64,000 bases of DNA, taken from positions 558,001 through 622,000 of the forward strand of contig NZ_JAANAT010000002.1 in the NCBI RefSeq assembly GCF_011089895.1, in the 5' to 3' direction. This document shows, piece by piece, positions 25,855 to 35,421 of the stretch; position 1 is the first letter of the stretch, and the number at the start of each line of letters is the position of its first letter. Under the pieces are notes generated by a model. The model saw only the letters and a list, made by a program, of their open reading frames with translations, ran no database searches and had not been told where the DNA came from. Source of the DNA: Mucilaginibacter inviolabilis (GTDB lineage: Bacteria > Bacteroidota > Bacteroidia > Sphingobacteriales > Sphingobacteriaceae). A program made the position numbers and the translations under genes.

Positions 25855-26199
25855 ATGAAGCTATGGATCAGCAGAATTTTTTTTATAACAGGATTAACCC
25901 TGTTACTGTTCCATAATATAGTGGCTCACCATCACGATGATGACCATGAAGATCATATCACCCATCATGACAACGATGCGCTGGAGCATGCAAAAGTAGA
26001 TCATATCTTTTCTCCACAGGTTTATCATTTTGACGGCTTGCAAGCGATTGTTCCAGAAATCGTTTACAAGCCGGAATACAGCTTTATACATTTTCCAATA
26101 ACAATTCCTATTCAGCCGGTCATCCTGCCTGATGAGCCCTATCCACCAGGTTGGGTTACTGATGAAACCATTCTTCGCGGCCCTCCTGTAAACTGTTAA
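25855..26199 (+). CDS. Exported histidine-rich protein, probable metal binder
   Basis: This is a 114-residue protein with an N-terminal signal sequence (LWISRIFFITGLTLLLFHNI) followed directly by a His/Asp cluster (HHHDDDHEDHITHHDND, about 26-42). The rest is short and beta-like with many prolines, ending in GPPVNC. A His/Asp cluster after an export signal points to periplasmic binding of Zn, Cu, Co or Ni. It lies 69 bases upstream of the CzcA-type pump gene, so it may act as a metal buffer or sensor for it (inference). Confidence 0.7.
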   Translation: MKLWISRIFFITGLTLLLFHNIVAHHHDDDHEDHITHHDNDALEHAKVDHIFSPQVYHFDGLQAIVPEIVYKPEYSFIHFPITIPIQPVILPDEPYPPGWVTDETILRGPPVNC

Positions 26200-26268
26200 T
26201 ACCTGCTGTTCTCACAGCGTAAGGCTACGCCTTTGTCTTTTAAGCATTAACAGTAATTCCTATTCTTC

Positions 26269-29200
26269 ATGTTAAATAAAATTATTGAGTTTTCCGTACG
26301 GAATAAGCTCATCGTCGGCCTGTTTATATTCGGCCTGATCTGCTTCGGTATTTACGAGGTCAAGCGCCTGCCGATAGATGCCGTACCCGATATTACCGAT
26401 AACCAGGTACAGATCATTACCCGCACACCCTCATTAGGTGCGCCTGATGTAGAGCGCTTTATTTCTTTTCCTATTGAACAATCCTGCCGCAATATCCCGG
26501 ATGTCAAAGAGATCCGCAGCTTTTCACGCTTCGGTTTATCCGTAGTAACCATCGTATTCGAGGAAAAAGCCGAGATCTATTGGGCCAGGCAGCAGGTCGC
26601 TGAACGCCTTACCGATATAGCGGGCGATATTCCTACCGAATATGGCAAGCCCGAAATGGCACCCGTAACTACGGGCTTAGGGGAGATCTATCAGTATTCC
26701 GTCAGGGCAAAAGCCGGTTACGAGAAGAAATACGATGCGATGGCCTTGCGTACCATACAGGACTGGATCGTGCGTAAACAGCTATTAGGTTTGCCGGGCG
26801 TGGCTGATGTGAGCAGCTTTGGCGGCTACCTCAAGCAATACGAAATTTCGGTTGATCCGGCCCGCCTGAAAGCCAACAGTATTTCCATCAGTGATGTGTT
26901 TACCGCTTTGCAAAAAAATAACAACAATACGGGCGGCGCTTACATTGAACGCGGCCCGACGGTATTGTTTATCCGAAGCGAAGGCCTGGTCGGTTCGCTG
27001 GACGACATCGGCAGCATCGTGGTGAAGAACCTGCCCAATGGTACGCCATTGCTCATCCGTGATATCGGCGAAGTTGGCTTAGACCATGCCACCCGTTATG
27101 GTGCGATGACCTGGAACGGCCAGCAGGAAGTTTCCGGCGCGGTGGTGATGATGCTGAAAGGTGCCAACAGCAATGAGGTGATCAAGACCATTAAAGATAA
27201 AGTAACGCAGATTCAGAAGACCCTGCCGCAGGGTGTCGTGATCGACGCTTTCCTTGACCGTACTAAAATGGTGGATAACGCCATCGGGACAGTCGAGCGG
27301 AATTTATTGGAGGGGATCGCTATCGTACTGATCGTGCTGATCATTTTCCTGGGCAATTTTCGGGCGGCGTTAATTGTAGCCTCCGTTATTCCACTGGCGA
27401 TGCTGATCGCTGTGATCCTGATGAACCTGTTCGGCGTATCAGGTAACCTGATGAGTTTGGGCGCACTGGACTTCGGGTTGATCGTAGATGGTACGGTCAT
27501 TATCGTAGAGGCCATCATGCACGAAATACACTTACAAAAACGCAAAGAAGTCAGCCATGAGGAAATGGATAACGATGTGATCACTGTTTCGGCAAGGATG
27601 CGAAACGCCGCGATCTTCGGAGAACTGATTATCCTGATCGTTTACATCCCGATTTTTACCCTGCAAGGTATCGAGGGAAAAATGTTCAAACCGATGGCAC
27701 AAACGGTTGCCTTTGCGCTGATCGGGGCATTTATTCTTTCCCTGACCTATGTGCCGGTGATGAGCAGCCTGTTTTTAAGCCGAAAGCAAAAAAATACGAT
27801 GAATTGGTCGGATCGGATGATGGATTTTTTCCAGCGGCTTTATCACAGCGCATTGAAAAGGGTTGTCAAATTTCCAAAGACGGTGATCGCTGGTTCTGCG
27901 GTATCCTTTATAGTTGCGGTATTCGTCCTTACTAAATTAGGCGGTGAGTTTATTCCTAAACTGGAAGAGGGCGATTTCGCGATAGAAACCAGGGTGTTAA
28001 CCGGCAGTGGTTTACAAACCTCGGTTCAGGCCATCAAACAAGGCTCTAAAATATTGTTGTCCAAATTCCCGGAAGTCGAGCAGGTTGTAGGCAAAACAGG
28101 AAGTTCGGAAATACCGACCGACCCCATGCCGATAGAAGCCAGTGATATGATGGTGATCCTGAAAGATAAAAGCAAGTGGACGAGCGCCAAAAGCTTTGAT
28201 GAACTCACCGAAAAGATGTCAAAAGAACTGGAAGCGGTGCCGGGCGTAACTTTCGGTTTTCAATACCCGGTACAAATGCGATTTAACGAATTGATGACCG
28301 GTGCGAGGCAAGATGTGGTGTGTAAGATCTTCGGGGAGAACCTGGATACACTGGCCATCTTTGCCAAAAAATTAGGCGCTATCGCGGGCGGCATCAAAGG
28401 TGCCAGGGATATTTATGTGGAAGCCGTAACGGGTATGCCGCAGATTGTGATCCGTTACAAACGGGCCGCTATCGCCGAATACGGGCTCAATGTGGAGGAT
28501 ATCAACAAGATCGTCAACACTGCTTTTGCGGGCCAAAGCAGCGGTACGGTTTACGAGGGAGAAAAACGTTTTGACCTGGTGGTACGTCTGGGTGGTGAAC
28601 AGCGCAAGCAGTTGAGCGATGTGCAGGATCTGCTCATTCCTACACCAACCGGCAATCAGATACCCTTGCAACAGGTGGCCGAAGTAAAGATCGAAGAAGG
28701 TCCGAACCAGATCCAACGGGAAGATGCACAACGGCGCATCATCGTCGGCTTTAATGTATTGGGCCGGGATGTGCAAAGCATTGTGGAAGAACTACAGCAA
28801 AAAGTGGATGCACAGATGAAGCTGCCGCCTGGCTACTATACCACTTACGGCGGGGCGTTTGAAAACCTTATCGCGGCTAAACAACGCTTAATGATCGCAG
28901 TTCCGGTTTCCTTAGTACTCATCTTTTTGATGCTGTATTTTGCTTTTGGCTCGATGAAGCAAGGCTTGCTTATTTTTTCTGCCGTGCCTTTATCTGCGAT
29001 AGGTGGTGTGATCGCCCTGGTGTTACGCGGAATGCCCTTTAGTATCAGTGCGGGTGTCGGTTTCATTGCCCTGTTTGGTGTTGCGGTACTGAATGGGTTG
29101 GTATTGATCTCCGAGTTTAACCGCTTGCGGGCGGCAGGCTGGAATAACCTGCGCGATATTGTTTTTGAGGGCACCAAACACCGGTTAAGACCGGTATTAA

Positions 29201-30615
29201 TGACCGCTTCTGTAGCCTCGCTCGGTTTTCTGCCAATGGCCTTAAGCAACGGCGCTGGTGCGGAAGTACAGCGGCCTTTGGCGACCGTAGTGATCGGCGG
29301 CCTGATTACTGCCACGTTCCTGACCTTATTTGTATTGCCCATTTTATATATCCTGTTTGAAAAAGGAAAATCCATGAAAGTACCCGCCAAATCCGCGGTG
29401 ATCTTATTACTTACCACGCTGGGCCTGTTTGCCGGAACTGCGAAAGCGCAAACACCGATCAGCCTGAAAGCAGCGATTGATACGGCAGGTAAGAATAATC
29501 TGAACCTGAAAAGCGAGAAACTGAACGCTGAATACCTGAAAAAAAATACCGGTACAGGTGTTACCATCCCTAAAACCAACATCACCGGGGAATACGGTCA
29601 GATCAACAGTGCCTATAATGACAACCGCTTGTCGGTCGTGCAAACGGTTAACTTCCCGACGGTCTATACCCGGCAAAAGGCTTTACTAAATGCAGAGTAT
29701 CGTGCCGGAGAACTGAATGTAAATCTTAGGCAACGGGAATTACAAAGACAGGTCACCGAAAATTTTTACAACATCCTTTACATGAAGCAGAAATTAGGTT
29801 TGTTATCAAATGCCGACAGCACCTATGCGCTGTTTGTCAAAAATGCCAGCCTGCGTCTGGAAAAAGGTGAAAGTAATATCCTGGAAAAGACGACTGCTGA
29901 AACCCAGCGGGCGCAGATTGCCAGGCAAACCGAAATGGTAAACTCCGACCTGATTATCGCGCGGGAACGGTTCCTGGTTTTGTTAAATACAAATACCGCC
30001 TACGAACCACAGGCCACGGATTTTAAATTACCCATGCCATTAACCACAGATACGGCATTCAGCAGCCACCCGCAGTTGCAGTATTTAGGTCAGCAGCAAC
30101 AGGTTGTCAAGGCCCAAACCGAACTGGAAAAGGCAAAGTTATTACCCGACCTCAACCTGGGTTATTACAACCAAAGCTTTAACGGCACGCAAACCGTAAA
30201 CGGTGCCAGCCGCACGTTCGATGGCAGCAACCGCTTTTCTTCGGTACAACTGGGCGTTTCGGTACCGCTTTTCTTTGGCGCACAGAAGAACAAGGTCAGC
30301 GCCTCTCGCATTAAAGAACAGCAGGCGCAGGTGGATTACCAGTCTGGCTTACAAGCTTTGCAGGCCCGTTACCGGCAGGCTGCGGAAGAAGTGGTTAAAT
30401 ATCAAAAGGCGGTGGCCTACTATGAAAAAACGGGTTTACCGAATGCCGCTTTAATTCTGAAAACCGCCAACCTGCAATTTACCGGCGGGCAGATCAATTA
30501 CCTGGAATACGTATTGCTGATCAATCAGGCTACTTCCCTGCGCAGCGAGTACACCGATGCGGTCAACAGTCTTAACCAGGCCATTATTCAAATTAATTCC
30601 CTTCAAAACCAATAA
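26269..30615 (+). CDS. czcA: CzcA/CusA-type RND metal efflux pump fused to a TolC-like outer-membrane domain
   Basis: This is a 1448-residue fusion. Residues 1 to about 1035 are a heavy-metal RND permease: MLNKIIEFSVRNKLIVGLFIF start and the TM4 signature ALDFGLIVDGTVIIVEAI carrying the Asp-Asp-Glu residues of the HME family. Periplasmic porter domains and the closing LFVLPILYILFEKGK follow. A second signal-like helix (AVILLLTTLGLFAGTAKAQ, about 1047-1065) precedes about 385 residues of TolC-like coiled-coil domain (ISLKAAIDTAGKNNLNLKSE to QINSLQNQ). Such fusions are known in Bacteroidetes. It exports divalent metal ions with the adaptor encoded next. The exact metal cannot be read from sequence. 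Confidence 0.92.
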   Translation: MLNKIIEFSVRNKLIVGLFIFGLICFGIYEVKRLPIDAVPDITDNQVQIITRTPSLGAPDVERFISFPIEQSCRNIPDVKEIRSFSRFGLSVVTIVFEEKAEIYWARQQVAERLTDIAGDIPTEYGKPEMAPVTTGLGEIYQYSVRAKAGYEKKYDAMALRTIQDWIVRKQLLGLPGVADVSSFGGYLKQYEISVDPARLKANSISISDVFTALQKNNNNTGGAYIERGPTVLFIRSEGLVGSLDDIGSIVVKNLPNGTPLLIRDIGEVGLDHATRYGAMTWNGQQEVSGAVVMMLKGANSNEVIKTIKDKVTQIQKTLPQGVVIDAFLDRTKMVDNAIGTVERNLLEGIAIVLIVLIIFLGNFRAALIVASVIPLAMLIAVILMNLFGVSGNLMSLGALDFGLIVDGTVIIVEAIMHEIHLQKRKEVSHEEMDNDVITVSARMRNAAIFGELIILIVYIPIFTLQGIEGKMFKPMAQTVAFALIGAFILSLTYVPVMSSLFLSRKQKNTMNWSDRMMDFFQRLYHSALKRVVKFPKTVIAGSAVSFIVAVFVLTKLGGEFIPKLEEGDFAIETRVLTGSGLQTSVQAIKQGSKILLSKFPEVEQVVGKTGSSEIPTDPMPIEASDMMVILKDKSKWTSAKSFDELTEKMSKELEAVPGVTFGFQYPVQMRFNELMTGARQDVVCKIFGENLDTLAIFAKKLGAIAGGIKGARDIYVEAVTGMPQIVIRYKRAAIAEYGLNVEDINKIVNTAFAGQSSGTVYEGEKRFDLVVRLGGEQRKQLSDVQDLLIPTPTGNQIPLQQVAEVKIEEGPNQIQREDAQRRIIVGFNVLGRDVQSIVEELQQKVDAQMKLPPGYYTTYGGAFENLIAAKQRLMIAVPVSLVLIFLMLYFAFGSMKQGLLIFSAVPLSAIGGVIALVLRGMPFSISAGVGFIALFGVAVLNGLVLISEFNRLRAAGWNNLRDIVFEGTKHRLRPVLMTASVASLGFLPMALSNGAGAEVQRPLATVVIGGLITATFLTLFVLPILYILFEKGKSMKVPAKSAVILLLTTLGLFAGTAKAQTPISLKAAIDTAGKNNLNLKSEKLNAEYLKKNTGTGVTIPKTNITGEYGQINSAYNDNRLSVVQTVNFPTVYTRQKALLNAEYRAGELNVNLRQRELQRQVTENFYNILYMKQKLGLLSNADSTYALFVKNASLRLEKGESNILEKTTAETQRAQIARQTEMVNSDLIIARERFLVLLNTNTAYEPQATDFKLPMPLTTDTAFSSHPQLQYLGQQQQVVKAQTELEKAKLLPDLNLGYYNQSFNGTQTVNGASRTFDGSNRFSSVQLGVSVPLFFGAQKNKVSASRIKEQQAQVDYQSGLQALQARYRQAAEEVVKYQKAVAYYEKTGLPNAALILKTANLQFTGGQINYLEYVLLINQATSLRSEYTDAVNSLNQAIIQINSLQNQ

Positions 30616-30616
30616 C

Positions 30617-31789
30617 ATGAAACCGACTATCAAAATATATATCAACCATACGGCGGTCCTATTAATCGTATTATCGCTGTTTTCCTGCGGCGGTGGTAAA
30701 CCTGACCAGGCTGAAACCAAAACGGAAACCAAGCCAAAAGCGGAAAACAGTACCACGGTAACACTGACCGATGCGCAGCGTACTACGGCTGGGATTGATA
30801 CCGGCCATGCGGCCAACCGTCCCGTTGCTACAACACTGAAAGTAACAGGTGCTATTGACGTGCCGCCACAGAATATGGTCAGCATTAGTTTTCCGATGGG
30901 CGGCTATTTAAAATCGAGCAAACTGTTGCCAGGTATGCATGTGAGCAGAGGCGAAACCATCGCCATGATGGAAGACCAGCAATTTATTCAATTGCAGCAG
31001 GATTACCTGACGGCTAAGGCCAAACTGGTATACGCGCAGAAAGATTTTGAGCGCCAGCGTGACCTGAATGCGAGTAAGGCCAGTAGTGATAAGCTATTTC
31101 AACAGGCCCAGGCAGATTATTCCAGCCAGAAAATACTGGTCAGTTCTTTAGCGGAAAAGCTGCGCCTGATCGGTATGAACCCGGCCAGTGTAACGGATGG
31201 CAGTATCACCCGCAGTGCGGCAGTACGCTCGCCGATTGACGGCTATGTGAGCAAGGTCAATGTGAACATCGGTAAATACGTGAACCCGAGCGATGTATTA
31301 TTTGAGATCGTTGATCCTCGGGATATACACTTGGCTTTGGACGTATTTGAAAAAGATGTGAATTTACTGCACCAGGGACAAAAAGTGATCGCATATACCA
31401 ACAGCAACCCGGATAAAAAATATGAATGTACCATTGTCCTGATCGGTAAAGACCTGACCGACCAACGCAAGACGGAAGTGCACTGCCATTTTGAGCAATA
31501 CGATAAAAACCTGTTGCCGGGTACTTTTATGAATGCCGAGATCGAGGTGACGGCTAACAACGCCCTGACGCTACCCGAAGATGCGATTGTAAACTTTGAG
31601 AGCAAGAGCTACGCTTTTAAAGTGACCGGTAAGAACACCTACGAGATCATGGAGATCAAACCGGGCGTAGCCAGGGAGGGTTATGTTGAATTGCTGGCGA
31701 ACAGTTCCGAATTGCGGAATCAAACATTTGTGACGAAAGGCGCTTATAGCTTACTGATGAAAATGAAAAACACCGGGGAGGATGAATAA
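30617..31789 (+). CDS. czcB: CzcB/CusB-type periplasmic adaptor lipoprotein
   Basis: The start is taken at ATG 30617 (MKPTIKIYINHTAVLLIVLS), one base after the pump stop, giving 390 residues. A lipobox (LFSCGGGK) is followed by a charged linker. The membrane-fusion-protein core comes next: beta-barrel start ALKVTGAIDVPPQNM, a lipoyl half (GGYLKSSKLLPGMHVSRGE), helical hairpin and second lipoyl half (SPIDGYVSKVNVNIGKYVNP), then barrel and C-terminal domain. It links the RND pump to its outer-membrane domain. Confidence 0.92.
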   Translation: MKPTIKIYINHTAVLLIVLSLFSCGGGKPDQAETKTETKPKAENSTTVTLTDAQRTTAGIDTGHAANRPVATTLKVTGAIDVPPQNMVSISFPMGGYLKSSKLLPGMHVSRGETIAMMEDQQFIQLQQDYLTAKAKLVYAQKDFERQRDLNASKASSDKLFQQAQADYSSQKILVSSLAEKLRLIGMNPASVTDGSITRSAAVRSPIDGYVSKVNVNIGKYVNPSDVLFEIVDPRDIHLALDVFEKDVNLLHQGQKVIAYTNSNPDKKYECTIVLIGKDLTDQRKTEVHCHFEQYDKNLLPGTFMNAEIEVTANNALTLPEDAIVNFESKSYAFKVTGKNTYEIMEIKPGVAREGYVELLANSSELRNQTFVTKGAYSLLMKMKNTGEDE

Positions 31790-33026
31790 CAGTAAAAACA
31801 GTAGCTGGCTGGCAGCATTCGCCGATACTTTTGTCGCGCTCAAAAATAAAGTCTTTGCGGGTTTATACTTTGCGCAGTCGGTAAGCCTGCTGGGTGATGC
31901 GGTAACCTGGGTGGGATTAGCTTTGTTGTCCTATCAATTTGGCAAGGAAAAGTCAGCGATCATCTTAGCCAGTGCCCTAACACTGCGGGTAACGGCTTTT
32001 ATTATTTTCTCCCCATTCGCCGGAGTATTGGCCGACCGGGTTAGCCGGAAAACCATATTAGTAACCACGCACTTTATCCGTATGGGTATTGTCGCCTGCC
32101 TGCCATTTGTACACGCCGAATGGCAGATCTATGTCCTGGTATTTGCCCTAAATCTCTTCAACGCCTTTTTTACGCCGACCTACCGCGCGGTGATTCCGCA
32201 GGTTGTAGATAAGGAACATTACCGGCAGGCGGTAGGGTTATCTACGGCTACTTTCCAGATATTAGGTGTATTGGGGCCGGGTTTGGCGGGCATTTTAGCC
32301 GTTTGGTTCGGCGCTCGGGAGATCTTTTTTATCGATGCAGGCTCATTTATTATCGCGGGTATATTGATACTGCTGCTGCCGGGTAAAAAGCTGCAAAAGA
32401 AGGTTGATAAAAATCAAAAGACATTTTCTGCCTGGCAGGATGTGATCAACGGAATTAAACTGCTATTTGGCAATCCCATTATCCGCTTCGCGCTGATCAT
32501 TGAATTTGTTTCGGCCATTGCGGGCGCCCAAATATTAGTTAATTCAGTCGGCCATATTAAAAGTAGTTTGCATTTAGATGATAAGCATTACGGCTGGGTA
32601 ATGACGGCATTTGGCATTGGTGCCAGTATTGCCGCATTTGTAGCAGGCAGCCTGGATAAAACCAAAACCCGCAGATTATCGCTGATTGTTGGCGCATTGA
32701 TACTGGCGATCACGATCTCTATTACCAACTTTGTGAGTTTTCCTATCATGTTAATATTATGGGTCTTTGCCGGTTTAGGACAGAGTTTAGCGGAAATGCC
32801 GTCAGAAACTTTGATCGGTGAAAATATAGCGGAAAATGAACAGGGAAAGGTTTACGGCTCGCATTTTGCCTTTTCCCATCTCTGGTGGGCTATTGCTTAT
32901 CCGATAGCCGGGTTTACAGGAAGTCATTTTCCAGGTAAGGATTTTTTATATGGAGGGATTATTTCCCTGTTGCTCTTAGTAGTATCGCTGTTTTTTGTGA
33001 AACGGAATAAAAACAGTATGGCCTAA
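31782..33026 (+). CDS. MFS transporter (EntS/MFS_3-like)
   Basis: This is a 414-residue protein with about 12 membrane segments. It has the A-motif-like GVLADRVSRKTILVTTH (about 72-88) and the NAFFTPTYRAVIPQ block seen in MFS_3 exporters, plus EMPSETLIGENI late in the protein. It overlaps the adaptor gene by 8 bases, so it is translated with the metal pump. The substrate is unknown; a metallophore or drug is plausible by family. Confidence 0.85.
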   Translation: MNNSKNSSWLAAFADTFVALKNKVFAGLYFAQSVSLLGDAVTWVGLALLSYQFGKEKSAIILASALTLRVTAFIIFSPFAGVLADRVSRKTILVTTHFIRMGIVACLPFVHAEWQIYVLVFALNLFNAFFTPTYRAVIPQVVDKEHYRQAVGLSTATFQILGVLGPGLAGILAVWFGAREIFFIDAGSFIIAGILILLLPGKKLQKKVDKNQKTFSAWQDVINGIKLLFGNPIIRFALIIEFVSAIAGAQILVNSVGHIKSSLHLDDKHYGWVMTAFGIGASIAAFVAGSLDKTKTRRLSLIVGALILAITISITNFVSFPIMLILWVFAGLGQSLAEMPSETLIGENIAENEQGKVYGSHFAFSHLWWAIAYPIAGFTGSHFPGKDFLYGGIISLLLLVVSLFFVKRNKNSMA

Positions 33027-33262
33027 GCAGGCTGACATTTATCGATGGCCTCACCGATCTTTAACAGGAGTCCCTCGTCTAAATCAAAAGATGCTTTTTC
33101 GTAATGCCAGCCTTTAGCCGGTGTTTTAATGATATTCATGGTTTTTCCGGCTAATACCTGGATTGTTAAAGTTTCATTTGTCAGTTCAACTTTGATGACC
33201 TGCACGTAATGATTCACATCCTGATAGCTGACTTTGAGCACAATGCCGGGCTTTACTTTCAT
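33023..33262 (-). CDS. Small hypothetical protein (79 aa)
   Basis: The start is taken at ATG 33262 (MKVKPGIVLKVSYQDVNHYV). This is a small beta-rich domain followed by a helix ending IDKCQPA. It converges on the MFS gene with a 4-base overlap of stops. It is 50 bases downstream of the beta-propeller gene on the same strand. Unknown family. Confidence 0.6.
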   Translation of the reverse strand: MKVKPGIVLKVSYQDVNHYVQVIKVELTNETLTIQVLAGKTMNIIKTPAKGWHYEKASFDLDEGLLLKIGEAIDKCQPA

Positions 33263-33312
33263 ATTTACTAAAATACGGCATTCCGCCCACAATTACTTTG
33301 CGTAATCAAATA

Positions 33313-34323
33313 TTACGGTGTTATTTTATAGACCAGTAAGGCTGCCTTTTGATCACCGGTAGCCCTGGCAGCGATCAGGAATAAATTCAATTCAGGAACA
33401 AGCAAAGATGTTCTTGCCCCGTTTTGGGTTTTGATATGGGCAGTTTGCTTATAGGCAATGTCGGCCGTTTGTTTAAAAATATCCACGGCACCACCGCCAC
33501 CACTAATATAAATATTTTTGCTTTTGGCATCCCAATACAAATCATCCACATCGCCCACCATAGCGCTGCTGAAGATTTCTTTACCTGTTTCGCTGTCGTA
33601 AATGATCAGCTTAGCCGGTAAACGGTAGCCAACAATGACCCGATGCTGTGCTTCGTCATAAGCCATCGGGAAATTAGAGCGCGGAAACAGCTTCGACCAT
33701 TTAGCGGTCAATTTTAAAGTTTTCAGGTCGGCTACACCGACCATGCCTGAACCGGGAAGGTTCACCCATAGCTTGCCGGCTTTGGCATCCAGCTGGAACG
33801 ATTCCGGGTGTGCCGGTAGTTTAATATCTCCAACCTGTTTATGGCTTACCCCATCAATAATGGCAATCCCGCCGCTGCCATAACCCACATAGATTTTGTC
33901 CGCATCTGAATCATAGCGCACGTCATCGGCATCATCCGCTAATTTGATGCTGCCTGTTTTCTTTAAGGTGACGGCATTATAAAAACCGCATTCTCCTGTT
34001 CCGCCATTGGCCACCAGGATTTCTTCGTGTTTGGAAATATAAGCAACACCCTGCGGCTCATCCAGCTCTTTGATGCTGCCGGTAACCTTGCCGCTTTTCA
34101 GGTCTATAATCTCTAAAGTATTGTTTCCTAACGCGGCAACATAAGCAACCTGGTCTCTCAGGTTAATATCAATATGGTCAATGCGGCCTTTTACATTGGA
34201 CAAGGCAATCTCTTTTTCGAGCGTAAGGTATTTTCCACCGGTTTCATTTTGTGCATGGCAACTGGTCGTTAATAATAAGCCTGCGAATAACAGGACGGCG
34301 GACTGGCATTTAAAACAGGACAT
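33313..34323 (-). CDS. YncE-like beta-propeller lipoprotein
   Basis: This is a 336-residue protein with a lipoprotein signal (CQSAVLLFAGLLLTTSC, Cys at about 22). Repeated seven-bladed-propeller motifs follow (AYVAALGNNTLEIIDLKSGK, YVGYGSGGIAIIDGVSHKQ, LWVNLPGSGMVGVADLKTLK, NIYISGGGGAVDIFKQ). YncE-like proteins are periplasmic, often near metal transport or redox genes. It is divergent from the chrB-araC gene with a 168-base shared promoter region. A metal- or redox-linked role is inferred from its neighbours. Confidence 0.8.
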   Translation of the reverse strand: MSCFKCQSAVLLFAGLLLTTSCHAQNETGGKYLTLEKEIALSNVKGRIDHIDINLRDQVAYVAALGNNTLEIIDLKSGKVTGSIKELDEPQGVAYISKHEEILVANGGTGECGFYNAVTLKKTGSIKLADDADDVRYDSDADKIYVGYGSGGIAIIDGVSHKQVGDIKLPAHPESFQLDAKAGKLWVNLPGSGMVGVADLKTLKLTAKWSKLFPRSNFPMAYDEAQHRVIVGYRLPAKLIIYDSETGKEIFSSAMVGDVDDLYWDAKSKNIYISGGGGAVDIFKQTADIAYKQTAHIKTQNGARTSLLVPELNLFLIAARATGDQKAALLVYKITP

Positions 34324-34476
34324 AGCTTTCGTATTTAAACAAGCAAATTTATCTTTAGTTTCTGTTTACTTTCTGTTGATTGAGTTCAACAAAATATAAC
34401 CTGATACAGATTTCCTACAGAATTTGCGGGTATCATCGCCCAGGCAACCAGCCTGCTATAATAAGATTTAGATTTC

Positions 34477-34484
34477 TAACTTTG
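34477..34484 (+). promoter_or_regulatory. Possible -7 box of the chrB-araC gene
   Basis: TAACTTTG matches TAnnTTTG and ends 7 bases before the ATG at 34492, implying a very short or absent leader. The -33 element is not obvious. Confidence 0.35.
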
Positions 34485-34491
34485 ATGTGCT

Positions 34492-35331
34492 ATGAAATGG
34501 ATCACCCGTGAACATCCGAAGATCGACCGCATCGCCTGTCCCTGGCTGATCAAACGCTTTATTGATCCCGATGCGGAGATCATTTATGTACCCGTTGACC
34601 AGGTGATCGCGCAGGCCGCAGTTTTAAATGCCGTTCCCTTTGACCTGCCCGGCGTAGAATACACCCATTATGATGACCAGTGCAGCTTTGATTACTTTAT
34701 CAAAAAACATCAGCTCAAAGATGTCGCGCTTGACCGTGTAGCCGCTATCGTTCGGGGTGCGGACACCGACCGGCATGATTTCGCCCCGCAGGCATCGGGC
34801 CTGTCGGCTATCTTTTTAGGGCTTTCCAAAAATATCCCGGACGACCACGAATTACTGGAACTGGGCATGAAAGTTTACGACGGTTTGTACACCTGGGCCA
34901 AATACCTGTATGAGCAAAAGCATGTCCAGGAGCCGGTGGAACACCTTTTACTGGAGGTGTTTAATAAGTACCTGAAACAGCAGGGCTCGAAAAAGCCTCC
35001 GGTATGGGCCAAAGAAATCAAAGAAATGATCCAGGACCAGATCGATACCAATATGGCGCTGAGCCTGCAGCAGGTATCCGAAGAACTGAAGATTAACCCA
35101 ACGTACCTCTCAAGGGAGTTTTCCAAGTATTTTGAAGATCTATCTTTTGGAGAATATATCCGTAAGATGCGGCTGGAAAAAGCGATTCACCTGATGGAAA
35201 CCACCAACTACGCCCTGACCGAGATCGCTTACCTCACCGGATTTTCCGACCAGAGTCATTTTAACCGGATCTTTAAGAACCAAATGGGCATGACCACTTC
35301 TGAATACAAAAAAAATCTGCCCAAAAAGTAA
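34492..35331 (+). CDS. ChrB-domain/AraC fusion regulator
   Basis: This is a 279-residue protein. Residues 1 to about 145 are a ChrB C-terminal-type chromate-resistance domain (MKWITREHPKIDRIACPWLI, VEYTHYDDQCSFDYFIKKH, IVRGADTDRHD). They are closely similar throughout to the separate 149-residue protein at 42187. Residues about 175-275 are an AraC-type DNA-binding domain with two helix-turn-helices (LSLQQVSEELKINPTYLSRE and ALTEIAYLTGFSDQSHFNRI). The likely role is a metal- or oxyanion-responsive activator of the downstream efflux operon. The domain pairing is inferred directly from the sequence; the inducer (chromate) is inferred from the ChrB domain and the linked chrA. Confidence 0.88.
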   Translation: MKWITREHPKIDRIACPWLIKRFIDPDAEIIYVPVDQVIAQAAVLNAVPFDLPGVEYTHYDDQCSFDYFIKKHQLKDVALDRVAAIVRGADTDRHDFAPQASGLSAIFLGLSKNIPDDHELLELGMKVYDGLYTWAKYLYEQKHVQEPVEHLLLEVFNKYLKQQGSKKPPVWAKEIKEMIQDQIDTNMALSLQQVSEELKINPTYLSREFSKYFEDLSFGEYIRKMRLEKAIHLMETTNYALTEIAYLTGFSDQSHFNRIFKNQMGMTTSEYKKNLPKK

Positions 35332-35336
35332 AGCTG

Positions 35337-35363
35337 GTTCTACTCAGTAAAATACGTTCTATT
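35337..35363 (+). promoter_or_regulatory. GTTCTA direct repeats upstream of the TolC-RND operon
   Basis: GTTCTACT at 35337 and GTTCTATT at 35356 are 19 bases apart, about 60 bases before the operon's first ATG. A similar pair precedes the operon at 41165. They are candidates for the AraC-type fusion regulator or for promoter elements. Confidence 0.45.
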
Positions 35364-35421
35364 TTGGGATTTGGAATTGCCGTAGCATTGTGCTTACAAA
35401 TACAGCACTGGATCTCCAGCT

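Noticed and set aside
27213..29676. Long minus-strand frames inside the RND pump gene
   Set aside because: They are antisense shadows caused by the codon usage of a GC-richer gene; no domain is visible.
33023..33292. Longer start for the small gene at 33023 (ATG 33292)
   Set aside because: The extra ten residues (MWAECRILVN) look non-coding, and the ATG at 33262 gives a cleaner start.
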